This document shows positions 46,706 through 59,615 of a DNA stretch of 64,000 bases, piece after piece. Each line of letters begins with the position of its first letter. Positions within the stretch are counted from its first letter, which is position 1. Below the pieces are notes generated by a model. It worked only from the letters and a program-made list of their open reading frames with translations. It made no database searches and was not told where the DNA came from. This DNA comes from Xylaria sp. FL1777 (lineage: Eukaryota > Ascomycota > Sordariomycetes > Xylariales > Xylariaceae): NCBI GenBank assembly GCA_022578965.1, contig MU400533.1, positions 124,001 to 188,000 on the forward strand, given 5' to 3'. The position numbers and the translations under genes are program-made.

Positions 46706-49661
46706 CGTGAAAGCTTTGCGCAAGATACAATGCCGAGGGCCCCCTGGAGTGTCTTTATATTTGCAATGGTTTGAGGCGGGTTGTCTGCCCCGGTGCCAGC
46801 CCAAAGAGAACCCTAGGATGGGATTTCCGGGTGTTTATATCCACGACTCTTACTATTATGATATTATTTCCGATTGGGTTGTCGCTTGGGGCCGTCTTAT
46901 GTGTTCCGATGGCTTTTCGTGTGTTACAGACTGAACCAACAATAAGATAAGGGGGCAATGGAGGAAGCGCTAACAACGATAAGACAAACAGACCACACTG
47001 TGGGTATAGGTTCCAGAATGAAGGTTGATAACCGCTGACAACGCCAGAATGTGACAGGTTTATATGGATTTAGAGTATTGTTTATATATCGTACATCAAG
47101 GCCATCTTCCAAGTCATTCAGAACCATGTATACAGAATAGGTAGTGTGACGATGCAGGCACCCGTTCGTGTGGCCTTGACAGTTTCCCCGCAAAGTAGAT
47201 GGGTATTGCTCTCTGCCTACCCTCCCTCGCTCCCTCGCCTCTCGCCTCTCGCCTCTACCCTGACTTGGTTTCGCGACGTCTGCGACTCATCCTGGTGCGT
47301 GCAGCGTAGCTGCGAGGGAATAACTGGGCTTTAGTGTAGGTAGTCTCGGATATACAGCTCATATTTCTACTTACTGTAAGCACGGATTGGCAAAATGCCA
47401 CACTCCTTCCTGCGCGTAGACAAGGGCATAGCTCTGGGAATACCAGATGGTGACATCCTTTCGGATTTCGGATTGGACTTTACTGGAATAGGTAGGCCCT
47501 GGAAATCACATTTCCCTTAATGATCAATTCATCATGGACACTAGTACGCATATAACCGGTGTCTTATAAGTAATTGAAATGATATACTACGGTACATAGA
47601 GTACCGTTTCGAGCCCCTTTAACTCCACCTCATTCTCCATTCAAAGCAGGACATTGAAGATTCACAGCGTGACGGACCTACCATCTGATAGCACACCAAG
47701 TCATCGGTTTGGTATGAAAACCATGGCTGTAACTTAGTATGCCATTGTATGCTACTTCGTCATAACAAATCTCCGGAGCACGTGGCAGAGGCGCACGGCC
47801 GCGGCGTGGTCGCGTAGCGCAGCTCGTCCGGATCTTGGGGAGTTCGTCTTATTGCCCACTGTAAATTCCGTAGCTCGGCTCCGAATCCAGTCCTTCTAAG
47901 GGCGAGAGGCATTGTGAAGCACTAAACTTTCTACTGTGTACGACCAGTTCATACCTACTATGGAGTATCGGTAGTTGGTCTCATTCGATCCGTGACATAT
48001 GGAGATAAGGGAAAGATAGCCGAAACAACCCACAATAAAGACTCCATCACCAAGCTGTGGAGGGCACTATTGAGGGTCGCAGGAGTGCCGTACATAACGG
48101 CCATACCTAGATGGGATATAATATAACGATCGCGACTATACACTAACTCCAGGTATGGAAAGGGAGGATGAATATGCATAAAAGCCGCCGGCCGCGAGGG
48201 AGTCTGAACCCAGTTGGTCCCTGGAAATACCCTGGATGTCACCGCATGCCGAGTCTACTAATTACACACTAGGTAACAAAAAGCTTCATTTTGGTTTGAG
48301 GACAGACATGGGTTAGTGTGCTCATACGCAGTATGTGATTATCTGTCGTGCTGTCGACTAGAGAGCCATTGCCAATCCCTGTAACAAGTATGCAAGCATG
48401 GTACGATTTTTTTTGAGATTGCCGACTTGAGTGCTTCGTATCCTACTAGGTATACAAACAACTGGTATAGGTAGGTTGCTACCATCATCTGGCTGTCGAC
48501 ATTCAGATACATTAGATAATAATTTCCTGATAGTCTAGGCAGTGTGAAATACCCTTACAATACAGGCTTACAGTAAGTACGCAGGAGTACAGTAGGTATT
48601 CTAGAAGCCGGTGGTGTGCCGTAGTCTATTGGACTAGGAATAAAGCCGTCCAGCAAGGATCTACCCGCGTCTATACTGCTTCTGTCGTTTCTTAATACCC
48701 GCCTGCGCCCAGCAATCGAAAGCTTGTTTGTATCCACTTCAATTACATAATGTTACTAGTGTACGTAAGTAAAGCGCGGCCGCAAGTCAGAGAGGTGATG
48801 TGCATGTAAACAGACATGGCGGAGCAAAACCTGTGCGAGTCGGAGAAAATCCGGTCAAAATGACGACCAACTTTCCGGGGCTCTAGGATGGGGATAAGGT
48901 TAACCGGTGGAGCGTACGATCTGTTCACCTCATAGCCGGGTTGGGCTCTCAAGTGATAGTATACTTATGCGTAAACCCCCCCTGCCTATCCGTATAGATT
49001 TGGTATGTATACACGTATGCTGCATGGGGCCCCCACGCTTAACAAATCCTCGTGAGTGATTTTCTCCCATTGCCCCTTGTAGAAAGACGCTGGATTGCAG
49101 TCTACACATGTAGGTACTGGTAACAAAAGGCTAGTGTAGAGATTTGCAGAAGCCTCACGGCTATCCCGTCATCCCTTGACCAATTCACCATGATACGGAA
49201 CCGCCAATAAATAACTAGTCATCCCTGCTAGATATCGTGTGTGAGTAAAACTAAACCAGTCTAGGGAGGGAGGATCCTATGGCGAAATCATCTTACTAAG
49301 TCGGCAGTATTACTTAGGTAGCATTCTACGTCTAAACCATGCTGAAACTGGCCCTATATGTACTACTTTCCAGGGGTCACAGCATTATGACTACACACTA
49401 CTGTAGGTAACCATGTTAACTCTCAGGTAGATAGGGACCTTTGAAACGAGTCACAAACCCTCTGTTGATGGGAGCGCACAGTAGTTCTGAATAGGTATTG
49501 CTCCTAGTAATGCAACAGAATCTGTATCGTGTTGTCTTTGTAAAGGTCGAAGATGAAAACTTCAATTTCTAACTCGCGAAAGCCACGTGAATGTGTGGTA
49601 TATATATTCTTTTTCCTACTATAACGTACAATCCACCTCAAATTATCGCTTAAATTATTAC
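46706..49661. other. Intergenic, about 3 kb
   Basis: Upstream region of the NRPS-like gene, then sequence with scattered TAGGTA motifs. A short GC-rich patch (47780-47850) stands out but has no continuous frame. No gene supported. Confidence 0.4.
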
Positions 49662-51035
49662 TTAATTTCGATGTCCGTAGTACTGGTTGACAGCACCTTG
49701 AATATGCACTCGGTTGTTCGGTGTCGTGACTTGAACGTAGTGATCCGTTGTTCCGCCGGCGGAAGATTCAGGGTTGGGGTTTATTGATACGTTGAAGTCC
49801 TTCTGAACAACTATGTCGGAGTTGGATACAGGTTCTATCCTATCATCGTTCTGTGAATTGGACCTGACGTGCGTATTCGTCAGAGCCATCGCATTGGATG
49901 TGCCCTGCAAAGTCAAAATCTCCGTACTCGAGTTCTCCTGATCGTTTTCGTGGTTTCTGCTCTGTAGCTTGATGTGACTGGATCGTATCCCTCCCTTCGA
50001 AGAAAGATTGTATTTCGGTGTTGCCCCCGATCCATTTCTGCTGTCATATCCAAACCACTTGAAAAGGAGCGGACGAACCGCTGGTAGGTTGGCGCATATG
50101 AATCCCACTTCAACTTCAACTGTGCTCCAGAGACCACCCCCAACGTTCGAGAAGCTGAAATCATTCGGGTCAATCTGCGTAACTGCGACGATTCGGAATA
50201 TACTAGCAATAACCACACTATTTGAAAACTGCGTAAGTAATAACGAAGAAGAGAGGCCTAGATATCAGACTTACAAAGCACCAAGTAAGAACAAGAAACT
50301 AAGAGACCACTTCCTACCCCTAGAGGCTTGCAATCTCCATATTATTGGGAGTGGGAGACTGAGAACCGCGATGTCGCCGAAGACGTTGATAATGGCGGAA
50401 GCCAGGTAGAAGGCGTTCTGATTGATACAAGTGCCTTTAGTGTTAGGCTGCCAGAACTTCTCTACCGGGAAGCACTGGAAGGTAAACGTAAAGAAATTCG
50501 AGAGAAAGATTCCGGAAGAGATGAAGGTAACAATCATGGCGCCCATCCGGAAACTAGCAGTCCTCTGAAATACACGCCAGTAGAAAAGGAGAATACCAAT
50601 CTTGACGGAGAAGACGCCGGTGGCCCAGATCAACATGTACACCCAAAGAAGCTGGCCAAAAATGTGGTTAGCAGATATTACTTAGTTTCAAGATGGCATG
50701 GTCGTATGCTAACCCTGATAAAAATTACCACTGTGTCTGGCGGTAAATCGCTTTGGTGAACTCCTGATCCGTATACCAAGCCGAGAAAGTCAAAAACCGA
50801 TGCAGCAATGCAAACTGACATCACCCAGAACATCCTACCCGCAAAGTCAGCCTGGTCTCGAAACCCATTCGGTTCGACGCGACATCTCTCACCAATAGTC
50901 ATCCCACCATAGCCGTGCCCCCGTTGCGAACCGAGCCCAGATACGCAGTACAAAAGAGGTGATGGAGAGGATGAGGAGGGATATGACGACGCCGAGCGTC
51001 AACTGGATGTTGTGCTCCTCCGCTGCGGTCTTCAT
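49662..51035 (-). CDS. Rhodopsin-fold integral membrane protein (PTH11-like)
   Basis: Exons are complement(49662..50217, 50275..50651, 50714..50834, 50893..51035), giving 398 aa. Introns are 57-62 nt. Hydrophobic helices follow in order: LTLGVVISLLILSITSFVLR, then after the WWDDYW loop MFWVMSVCIAASVFDFLGLV, WVYMLIWATGVFSVKIGILL, FRMGAMIVTFISSGIFLSNF, ASAIINVFGDIAVLSLPLPI, LFLLGAFVVIASIFRIVAVT, and a final one near VEVGFICANLPAVRPLL. That is about seven. The RxWAR, WWDDYW and IGILLFYWRVF wording is typical of the large fungal rhodopsin-like/PTH11-related family of the plasma membrane, some of which sense host surfaces. The C-terminal ~150 residues are Ser/Asn-rich and cytoplasmic. The last intron uses an AAATAG acceptor at 50218, chosen because the nearer CAG breaks the frame. 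Confidence 0.82.
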
Positions 51036-54000
51036 CTCGTCTTCCTAGTCACCACCACACTTTTCGAGATATCCTGAGCCGAACGAAAGAGCAACCGTCA
51101 CGGAATGTTAGAAGACGTTCTGGTTCCGGGTTGGACTCCGAGATGGAGATCCTTTACACATCCGAATGTCGACTCATATATCTGAAAATGGTACGTGGGA
51201 TGGAACACAGATCCGGGGCAGAGAGTGTCGAAGTCTGATGAACCTCTGCAGCGACTATCAGTCTAGACAAAGGCGGATTCATAGATAGTAGTATTCCAGA
51301 TGCAGAGTGGCTGACCGGGGTCGATTCCTTCTCTGTAACTTTTGCAACTACACTAGCTGTTCGCGGGATGCAGGCCGTGTAGCTAATCCCTGATGATCAG
51401 TAATATTGCCAGGTAAGGCAATATTATAAGGTAGGTAGTTGTTGCAATGTTAAGACAGGAGTCTCTAGACTACTGTCTGTACTACGTAGGAAGAAATCTA
51501 CGACAGATCTGAACGAGCCAGGGTGGCGGTCATTGTTTAACCTCCTAATTCCACATCCGTCTCACTGGGAATCTAACGAATGACTATGCCTACCCTGCCT
51601 GATTTTGAACCTGGTCAATCTGGGAATAGTGTATACTAGGGACTGTTGCATTGCTACCATTTGATCCCTTCAGAAATGACCATTCCGGGGCTAACCCTGT
51701 CTACCATTGGCCCAGCCTGTTGTATACTTACCGAGTAGACGTTGTCGCGCAGTAGCTATCTCCCAGCAACGTACAGTAAGAGCAGAGACGGGATCTGAAA
51801 AGAGCTCTCAGCTTCGATCAGCAAAGAGAGAAAGAAGCTGTGTGCCAACATAGCTTACATGATTGCAGACTATTCAACAGCTCTCATGCCTCAATTGGGG
51901 TCGGGTATTGTTCCGGATGCTGCTGTGCAACAATGGCAACGGTCACCCGGTATCGTGGGACAAACATTAGCTGACATTACTCTCATTTTCGGCTCATCAA
52001 TAGGGCAACGCATGACATACAGTCCCAACCCGTGCAATGATTGGACCTCCGAGCTGTTTGGGTCCGAAAAAGGAGGATCCCCTTGCCGGCCTGTGGTCTC
52101 CGACTTATCATGCAATGCGACATGACCAGTCGACCTTCCACAATGTAGCCCTGACTTAACAACTGCCGGTGCGGACTGTCCATTCGTCGCGTCCACTGAG
52201 TAGTATACGTGAAGCACATACTGTAGCTCTTAAGCGTTGGAAGATCTACAGACCGTTTCATTGAGTACCTTCTTTCTGCTACCTTTCTCACTTGCCAATC
52301 TCCACGCCGTTTTGTCTTTCTTTGTTGTATTCTGTAAGACCTGAAAACCTATATTATATAACAAAAGCTATACTACATGTCCGAATGATGATGTCAGCAT
52401 GCAACCCTCCGACAGCCGCTATGCTTCCTGACCGACGCGAGAACTGATCTGCGACATCTGTTTGTCATAAAACACCCTATAAAGTCCGACAGCAATTGAG
52501 ATGTAATAACGAATCGACAAAGAGGACGTCGTTTGCTTTGACATATGGTAGATGAGAGGAGATAATCGGTGTGGAGAAGAACGTAGCAAACAAGCTGTAG
52601 TGGGTAAATGAGTTTTAAAAGAGGTCAAACGAGGTCCGTGTCGAAAATTTAACCCCCCGGGTTCGCCGTATACGTATAGTATATTAATGGGCAAATTGCA
52701 AAGCCGCAAGGGACCCCAGAAAACGAGGGCAGATTGGCCCTAATGTCTCAACAAATTCAGACTTGCAAATTCCCCTGTCGCCTCGATTTTGTCTGCCTCA
52801 TTAGTTTAGCCTTTAGTGCACTTGTACTCAAATTCCAGGAAGTTCAACTGCCACTTTTGCCATAGATTTGCTGCAGAACTTAATTTTGGTGCGGCTAGGG
52901 TTGCATTTTCTGAAAGCAGTACAACGTACAAGCAATGTTACATCAATCCTTACGTAGCCATATTTTGACGCTTATTCCAACATATGTGATGCGATTGGAA
53001 AGAATTGTGATCACTAGCTTCGTACATGACCTATCTAGGCAGTAGGCTTGTTTTCTGAATGACAGTCAATCATGTCTTGGCCCAGCACTGACACCAGCGC
53101 CAACACTATCGCAGAGGAGGATGGTAGGCTATTAATATGAAGTGCTATATAACGTATCAAGACATATCGTATAACCGTCCTATTCAAGGGCCTTGGGACC
53201 CTTGTCCCATGAATAGGTGTTTGCCTCATAGGAAAACTCCCTTACAGTTGACTAGTGCGCGGGCCAAAGAACGTACATGAACGGCTCGACACGAACAAAT
53301 AGTTTGCTAACTTTAAGAATAAACAGAAGAGAAATTTTTATGTTCTAGAAGCTTTCATTTAGTTCTAAACGGCATGTTCCATGTACGAATTGCTTCGCTG
53401 AATTAGACCATTTGTTGCCTAGCCAGCGAGAAATCAACACCCCAAAACCTTGAGACAATATCAGTATTGATTTGGCGCGCGGTGACCGTGACTGTGACTC
53501 TAGTATCCATTTGATTTCTTTGGGGAACTTGGATTGAATCCTCTTAACTTAATTTGCCTAAGTTGGCTCATAGACAATAACTGTCCTGGCCGCGTTCCAT
53601 CTCACTTCCACAACAGAGCCACGGCACAATCCAGCAAGTCTTGAATTAAAACTCCCACCTCACTTACTATCATTTGATAAGTATAATCTGATTTAATAGA
53701 GAATAGCGTTCATCGTAGTAGAGACTTCGTCAACTCGTAGTGTCAGGGGCCCTGTACTTGAGGTAGGCAATCGACAGTTTTTGTTGCGTAAAGGGGTCAA
53801 GCAACTTCGTGTCCTAATCTCAACGACATATAGGAGAATCTTCGCTGTACCGTGTACTTTGTGACATGTTATTCTATGCTCTCTGCGCAATAATACATAG
53901 TTAATGATATACTCATCATTCCCATCCTGACGCCTGGTTGACTGAATCTATTAAGATATGTTATTGCGCAAGGAGTCTTAGACCACATATCACGAACAAA

Positions 54001-57000
54001 GAAGTATAGTATGTCTACGATCTAGAGATAGTCGTAGAGCAGTTGTAAAACTTGCGCAAGAATGAGATTAATACTTCCTCTATATCATTGACTGCTTCAT
54101 GACACTATACAGGTGAACTTTGCCACACAATAAGAACCAGTTTCTTTTGTGTTGTACCCACACGAACTTAGTTATATGTACTCGCATAAATTCACTGACC
54201 AACATCTGATGTATTATTATATGATATGCCCTAGGTCACGCAATGGAAAGAGACGAATGCCTATTTATCCTATAGTAGGAGAAAGAGGGATTCACCGCAT
54301 TCCGTTAGATAAATAAACTATAGGAGCATCACGATTGCTAGAGACGTAGCTGAGGACAGCCTTGGCTCTGTTACTAAGTGTAACAAACGATGAAGCAATC
54401 TGCACTATATACTCTACTGATAATTGTCAAAGAAGTTGTGAAATTCGTGCAATAGGAGTATTTATAACGCCTAGGTATGGTTGATCACCATTTAACACTG
54501 TCAGATAGTATGGTTTCATCAAATGGCTTTCAAAAGAGCGTTTTGATCTTTTTATCGAGAATTATTTCTACAGGTGAAATTACCAATGCCGGAAGCGTGC
54601 TATTATAATGAATATCAAGAGGTATATTGTGACGTGTTTGTTGTTGCAAAAGGACTGGAAATACAGTTGAAGAGATGTCTGCAACAATACACAAAGCGAT
54701 CATCTGGTTTTCTTGTCACATATCTCCTGCAATTAGTACTCTATTATCTAATAATTATAACTCTAGTTACAGGGCTTAAGATAATGTATAAATAGATTCA
54801 CAGGTAGCCTGTTGTCACGTTGGTGGGTATAAATACCGTTGTTGTCAATTCCGCAACAACGGCGTCGTTTTGCGCGACACCTGTGAACTACATATGGGCC
54901 GTGGCCTAGAAAAATAATAAAGATATCGCGAGTTGTTGTGTCCCACTAGATCGAAATACTCAGTTGGCCGTCGTAGTGCCACGCAACTACAAGAAAAAAG
55001 AGACTATTTGGTATGGGAGTAGATACCAGCAGTGTGGTTCTAAGCTCTTTGCTCAATAATGTATATTCATAATGCCCACAAGCTTATAGGCTCACGTGTG
55101 ACGACAACGGCCTTCCAGATTAGCATCTTAATGTAAGCATATGACTCCCGAATGGGTACAATGAATACATCTAGTAGTCATACCTATGTGTAAGAACCGG
55201 CCCCTTTGCGGAGCAAATATTCCTTCTGTGGGCCAAGGTAGCCGGATTTCTATACTATTGACCATCCCAAGACACTCTCCAGACATCTAGAAATCTGGTA
55301 CATCCCTTCAGGAGCGCTTACCTATATGAAGTGTTTCGAGGTTGGGCAACGTTAAGTGATGGAAGGTAATACAGCAAAGACTGAGACAGCATCAACGGGT
55401 GTCACCAAACGTTCATTGTGTGTTTCAAAATGTGGGAAGATACGTGAAACACTCCCTGTACGAACACTCAGCTACAGTCTTTCATTCCAGAATATTCAAC
55501 GAAAAGTCTGCTAAAACGCTGTCGAGATCGTCCCATATCACCAGCTGCAGGTCAAGAAACAACAAAGCAGCTCGATCCCTGCTGAAAAATCGCAATCGGA
55601 TAGCTGAAGACAGTAACGCAGTAGATGTGTTCGGGTACAGACGGTAATTGCTGTAGGATTAACCTTTCCGTTATGAACTAAAAAATCCATATATAGTTTA
55701 GGGGTAATACATGCTCGGTAGGGAGCCAATACCCTTGCGCAACAAGATGATTCACAACCCCTACCTACGGTAGATTGCTTGCTGACATTTCGTATATGCG
55801 TCCACGTACACTATATAGTTTGTCCTCCTATAGTTATAACGAAATACTTTCCAAGCCTTAATTAGACAGAAGCCATCCAGATCCTTTACGCTAAAGTCCC
55901 ATTATGGTTCTTGCCAGACCTAGTGTACCGAGAGGATTGTCCAAGATCTCGATCAAGTCACGAGGCTAGGAGTAGTCACTTTTATATCCCTGTAGACTAC
56001 TATAGAGCCTACCTCCATTGGCATGCCTGTCCATCTTGCATTCAAGGTCATGGAGAATAAAATAGTCTGGTCGATTCCACTAGGTCTTGTTCATGTTCCT
56101 GCTCTAGTTCTCCTCTGCATTTTTAGAGGTGAGAACTGGAGAAGACTAGCTTCGGGCCTACACTAACTCCATGAAACCCCAGCCGTGTCGGTGGCTCTGA
56201 CTTTGTTTATGGTGGCAGCGAGATGAGGGCCATGTGGAAAATCTCCGACTACCACTAGCGGAAATTTGGAAATTTACTGCGTAAGAACTGTCCGAAGGTC
56301 ATAGGAGGTTTAGGTATGGATCAGAAATAGGTCCTCTTAAAGACGGGACAATCTGGATTCCGGCGGAGGTGGAGCCTGATTTAGTTGCACAGCATGATGC
56401 CTATTATATGTATGGGGTAAGGACAGTATCGTACTGTATACCCTCTGGTATAGGTAGTCTTGCGAACGTTTCCATGTAGGTGGAACGGATATCCGTGCAT
56501 ACTGATGCAGTATGCGTAGGCAGTAGGTAGTATGTGGGGTTGATTTCTTTTCTTTGGTTCGTCCATGTCAGTAAATTTACCTACGCAGTATACTAGTAGT
56601 ATTTACACTACTTACGTTATGGGCACGCGAGTGATGTTAGCGCCATTGCATGTGGCCATCAAGGGGAGGGTTTTGCAAGCGAGCAGCCAGAAATAGATGT
56701 ACATGTAATAGTGTACGAAGGTAGTAGTGTACACTACCGCTAGTGTAGGGTAGATGAAAGCGAGATGTGTTTAAGCTTACTTTAAAGTGGATGCTAGCGC
56801 CACAATGATTGCCTCAGACGAGTGAGATTCTCAAGATTGACAAATACTGCAGGAGGTAATGGGAAAATAATGGGTATCATGGGTATAATGTAGGGGGTCT
56901 GATAGGGCGTTGCGACGGGTGCTGCGCGCAGTACAGGTGGTACAGGTAGCGGAGTACTGTAGATCCGCGGGCACAATTACCTATTGGAGCCAGAACTTTT

Positions 57001-58809
57001 CCCAGCTTGAAGGGCTGGTTTAAGCTTACTGTTGCTATTCCGGCATCCTCATGCTGTAAAACCCCCCGGGCATACAGGGTCGTCCACAAGGCTGTTGCCA
57101 GTGTACACTAGGAGCAATTCGGTGGTTTTTCGAGCCTCTTTTTCTCTCCAATCCATCCTTATGCGAATTCACACACGACTATCGCCGCCAAGAGCGACTT
57201 GATCGCCGCCCAGACGGCTCCCCAGAAACAAGACTTTTGGCTTGACGACGGCGTTCAGCCAGCGACGGGACAAGACGCTTGTCCCGTCGCTGGCAGTCAG
57301 CCCGTAAGCTCGCCCGCCTTGGCCGCGCTTTTAGAGGATGAAGATGGTGTATTACACTGCTGGGCTGCTTGGCATGCCGTGTTCTTGAAACGAACCTTGT
57401 TCTTTGCCCTGCCAAGCTCCGAGCTGCTGCAAGCCTTTACTGTAGATAGTGTGCAGCGAATACGGGGGAGACGAATCACACGTACGACCCTAAAATAGCA
57501 GGACAGCCACCGTCTTTCTTATCACTTCGATTCGCTACATGTATGCACACTGCATCATAGTTATGACTTGTGCACATGTATAGTGATAGTCTGAATGTTG
57601 TGGTTGAAGGGATATGATTATACTCAACTCTAAGAGATGGAATTATGCAAAGTATTGTTCTGGGGGAGAGCTCTCCATGTAGTATAGTACTACTATAATG
57701 TAGGTACCTAGATAGATTAATCCGTTTCTTACGCCCGTATTATGTTCCTGTTCATATTCAGTATTCACTGCAGTAGTATTCAGTATTGTGGGGGGGGGGG
57801 GACTAGACTAGGGTATGTAGGCACTCTGTCCGCTGTAGGCGGATGTATGCGGCACACTTGGCGTAGCCAATAGTACGTAGTGCTCAGCGATGCCCTTCAG
57901 GCTAACATACAAGGATTTAATTGCTTCATCTCTGGCACCCTTGCGGCGTGTACATGCGAGTCGCCTGGGAGATACACTACAGTAAGTACGGACGCGCACC
58001 CAGATCGTGGTATTCACACTGCTACACTAGTGTTACTATCTATACCACGCTATGTATGCAGTAAGTAAGTAAGTAGCTAAGCATGTCACTCCTCCTTAGG
58101 AGACGCCGATGTGTATCGCCATACGCATACTAATCTAGCGATGCACACAGCTGCTGTCAGCATATGCAGACATTGTGCCTACCGGCTCACACGTGGCTGT
58201 CAGAGCAGCCCATGGCCGGCGGCGAGGACGACGGGGACCTGTGATGAGTCGATGGCCCCTCGTCCTCGTCTGGGAGCGTATTGGCAAGGATGGTTTACAT
58301 CAGCATCATCGTGATCTCTCGTCAACTCCTACTGGTCCTCATCCTGCTCCATGTATCGCCCGCCCAGACCTCGGGAGGCGTTGTCATCCCCGGAATCCAG
58401 TCAGAGAGAGGCTAGACCTTTCTTGAGATTACTGTCAAATCCTTTTATGAACGACCAAGGATTACTATGGATCACGACCCTCGCCATGGGTTGTGACATC
58501 TTTAGAAGCTGGGCTAGCTGAGAAGTCTTGGCCTATCACTGTTGATAGCTTGTGCCCATGTTCTCTCGACCTTCGAGAGGATCTGCATCTGACATTAAAT
58601 ACCATACCTCCTGCCCCTCTCCAGAGGCTTACCCTCACTCTTGTCTCAAGCCGCCAGCTCTCCGAAACCGACTTCCTCGTCGCAGAGTTATCTCTTCTTC
58701 GCTTCTCGCCCGTAGCCAATTCGTCGCTTTTTAACCCTTCCTTTATTTCTCGACAGCTACCAGGGATTTTCTCGATTTTATTTTATTTTCAGTAAAAGAA
58801 AAAGCCAAA
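51036..58809. other. Gene-poor region, 7.8 kb
   Basis: No frame here has recognisable domains or splice signals that extend it. It is AT-rich, with TATA-like and TAGGTA motifs scattered through, a run of 12 G at 57790..57801, and a GC-richer block at 57180-57480. The last ~250 nt (58560-58805) are C/T-rich and form the promoter and 5' leader of the transporter gene. Confidence 0.45.
57259..57293. repeat. Perfect 16-bp inverted repeat (hairpin)
   Basis: Arms 57259..57274 (CCAGCGACGGGACAAG) and 57278..57293 are exact reverse complements around a 3-nt centre. It lies in a locally GC-rich block with a 99-codon forward frame that has no ATG start. Stable enough to form a hairpin or cruciform; purpose unknown. 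Confidence 0.85.
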
Positions 58810-59615
58810 ATGTCTTCCCAACAGGTATTCACCGACCGTGACCTCGAGAAGCAAAGCTCCTCGAGCATCGCTCCCGTCCAAACCCACGGCCATGGAAAGT
58901 CAAAGTTCGCCAGTGCCAACCCCCTAGGTCTCCTCGCCTTCGGCCAGGCCTTGTACTTCCTTTCGCTTTTCGAGTTCGCTCCTCGTGGAGTCACAACCAC
59001 CAACATCGTCGTCGGTAACATGATTTGGATGGGTGGTGTTGCTCAGTTCATCGCTGGTGTCATTGATTTCTGCGCTGGTAACGCTGTATGTGTACCTCGA
59101 AATTCGACAGGGGCTTCAAGATCGCTAACATCTCGTTAAGTTTGGTGCTACTGTCTTCTGTGCTTACGGTGCTTTCAACTTGGCCTACTCCACCATCTTC
59201 ATTCCTGGATCCGGTATTCTCGCCGCCTACAGCAACGCTCAAGGTGTTCCCCGGGAAGACTTCTCGCAAGCTGTCGCCCTTTTCGTCTGGTCTTGGTTCA
59301 TCATTACTGCTATCTTCACGATTGGTGCTTGCCAGGCCAACTGGGTTCTTTTCGGTCTTCTGTGCACTGCCGATATCACGCTTATCCTGCTCGCTTCCGG
59401 CCACATGACTCTGAACGAAAACCTTCTCAAGGCGTCTGGTGTCTTCGGTCTCATCGCTGCTGCCATCTCTTGTAAGCTATATTTAATCCATGAGAGGAAA
59501 ATAGTCATCTCGCTAATATCATCTAGTCTACGCTGCTGCTGCATATCTATATGTCGACGGTGCCACGCCTTTCACGCTTCCTCTTTTCCCTATCCGCAAG
59601 GACCGCATTGTCTAA
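58810..59615 (+). CDS. GPR1/FUN34/YaaH family acetate transporter
   Basis: Exons 58810..59085, 59141..59471 and 59527..59615 give 231 aa. Donors are GTATGT and GTAAGC; acceptors are TTAAG and TCTAG. The family signature NPLGLLAFG follows a short hydrophilic N-terminus. Six membrane helices are visible, including ALYFLSLFEFAPRGV, MIWMGGVAQFIAGVIDFCAG, GATVFCAYGAFNLAYSTIFI, FVWSWFIITAIFTIGACQAN, LLCTADITLILLASG and VFGLIAAAISFYAAAAYL. Members include yeast Ady2/Ato and Aspergillus AcpA, plasma-membrane carriers of acetate, with ammonium or other small solutes also proposed. The C-terminal tail (PLFPIRKDRIV) is normal for the family. Which paralog this is cannot be told. The leader is pyrimidine-rich with AAAATG at the start codon. 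Confidence 0.93.

Noticed and set aside
51859..52125. 88-codon ATG-started frame
   Set aside because: No domain, not protein-like, and a comparable frame exists on the other strand; chance is likely.
54836..54862. 9-bp inverted repeat (CCGTTGTTG arms) just after a TATAAATA
   Set aside because: Short arms and 9-nt loop are expected by chance in a sequence this long; nothing downstream looks transcribed.
57199..57498. 99-codon forward frame as a gene
   Set aside because: No ATG start, no recognised domain and no splice context; kept only as part of the GC-rich block finding.
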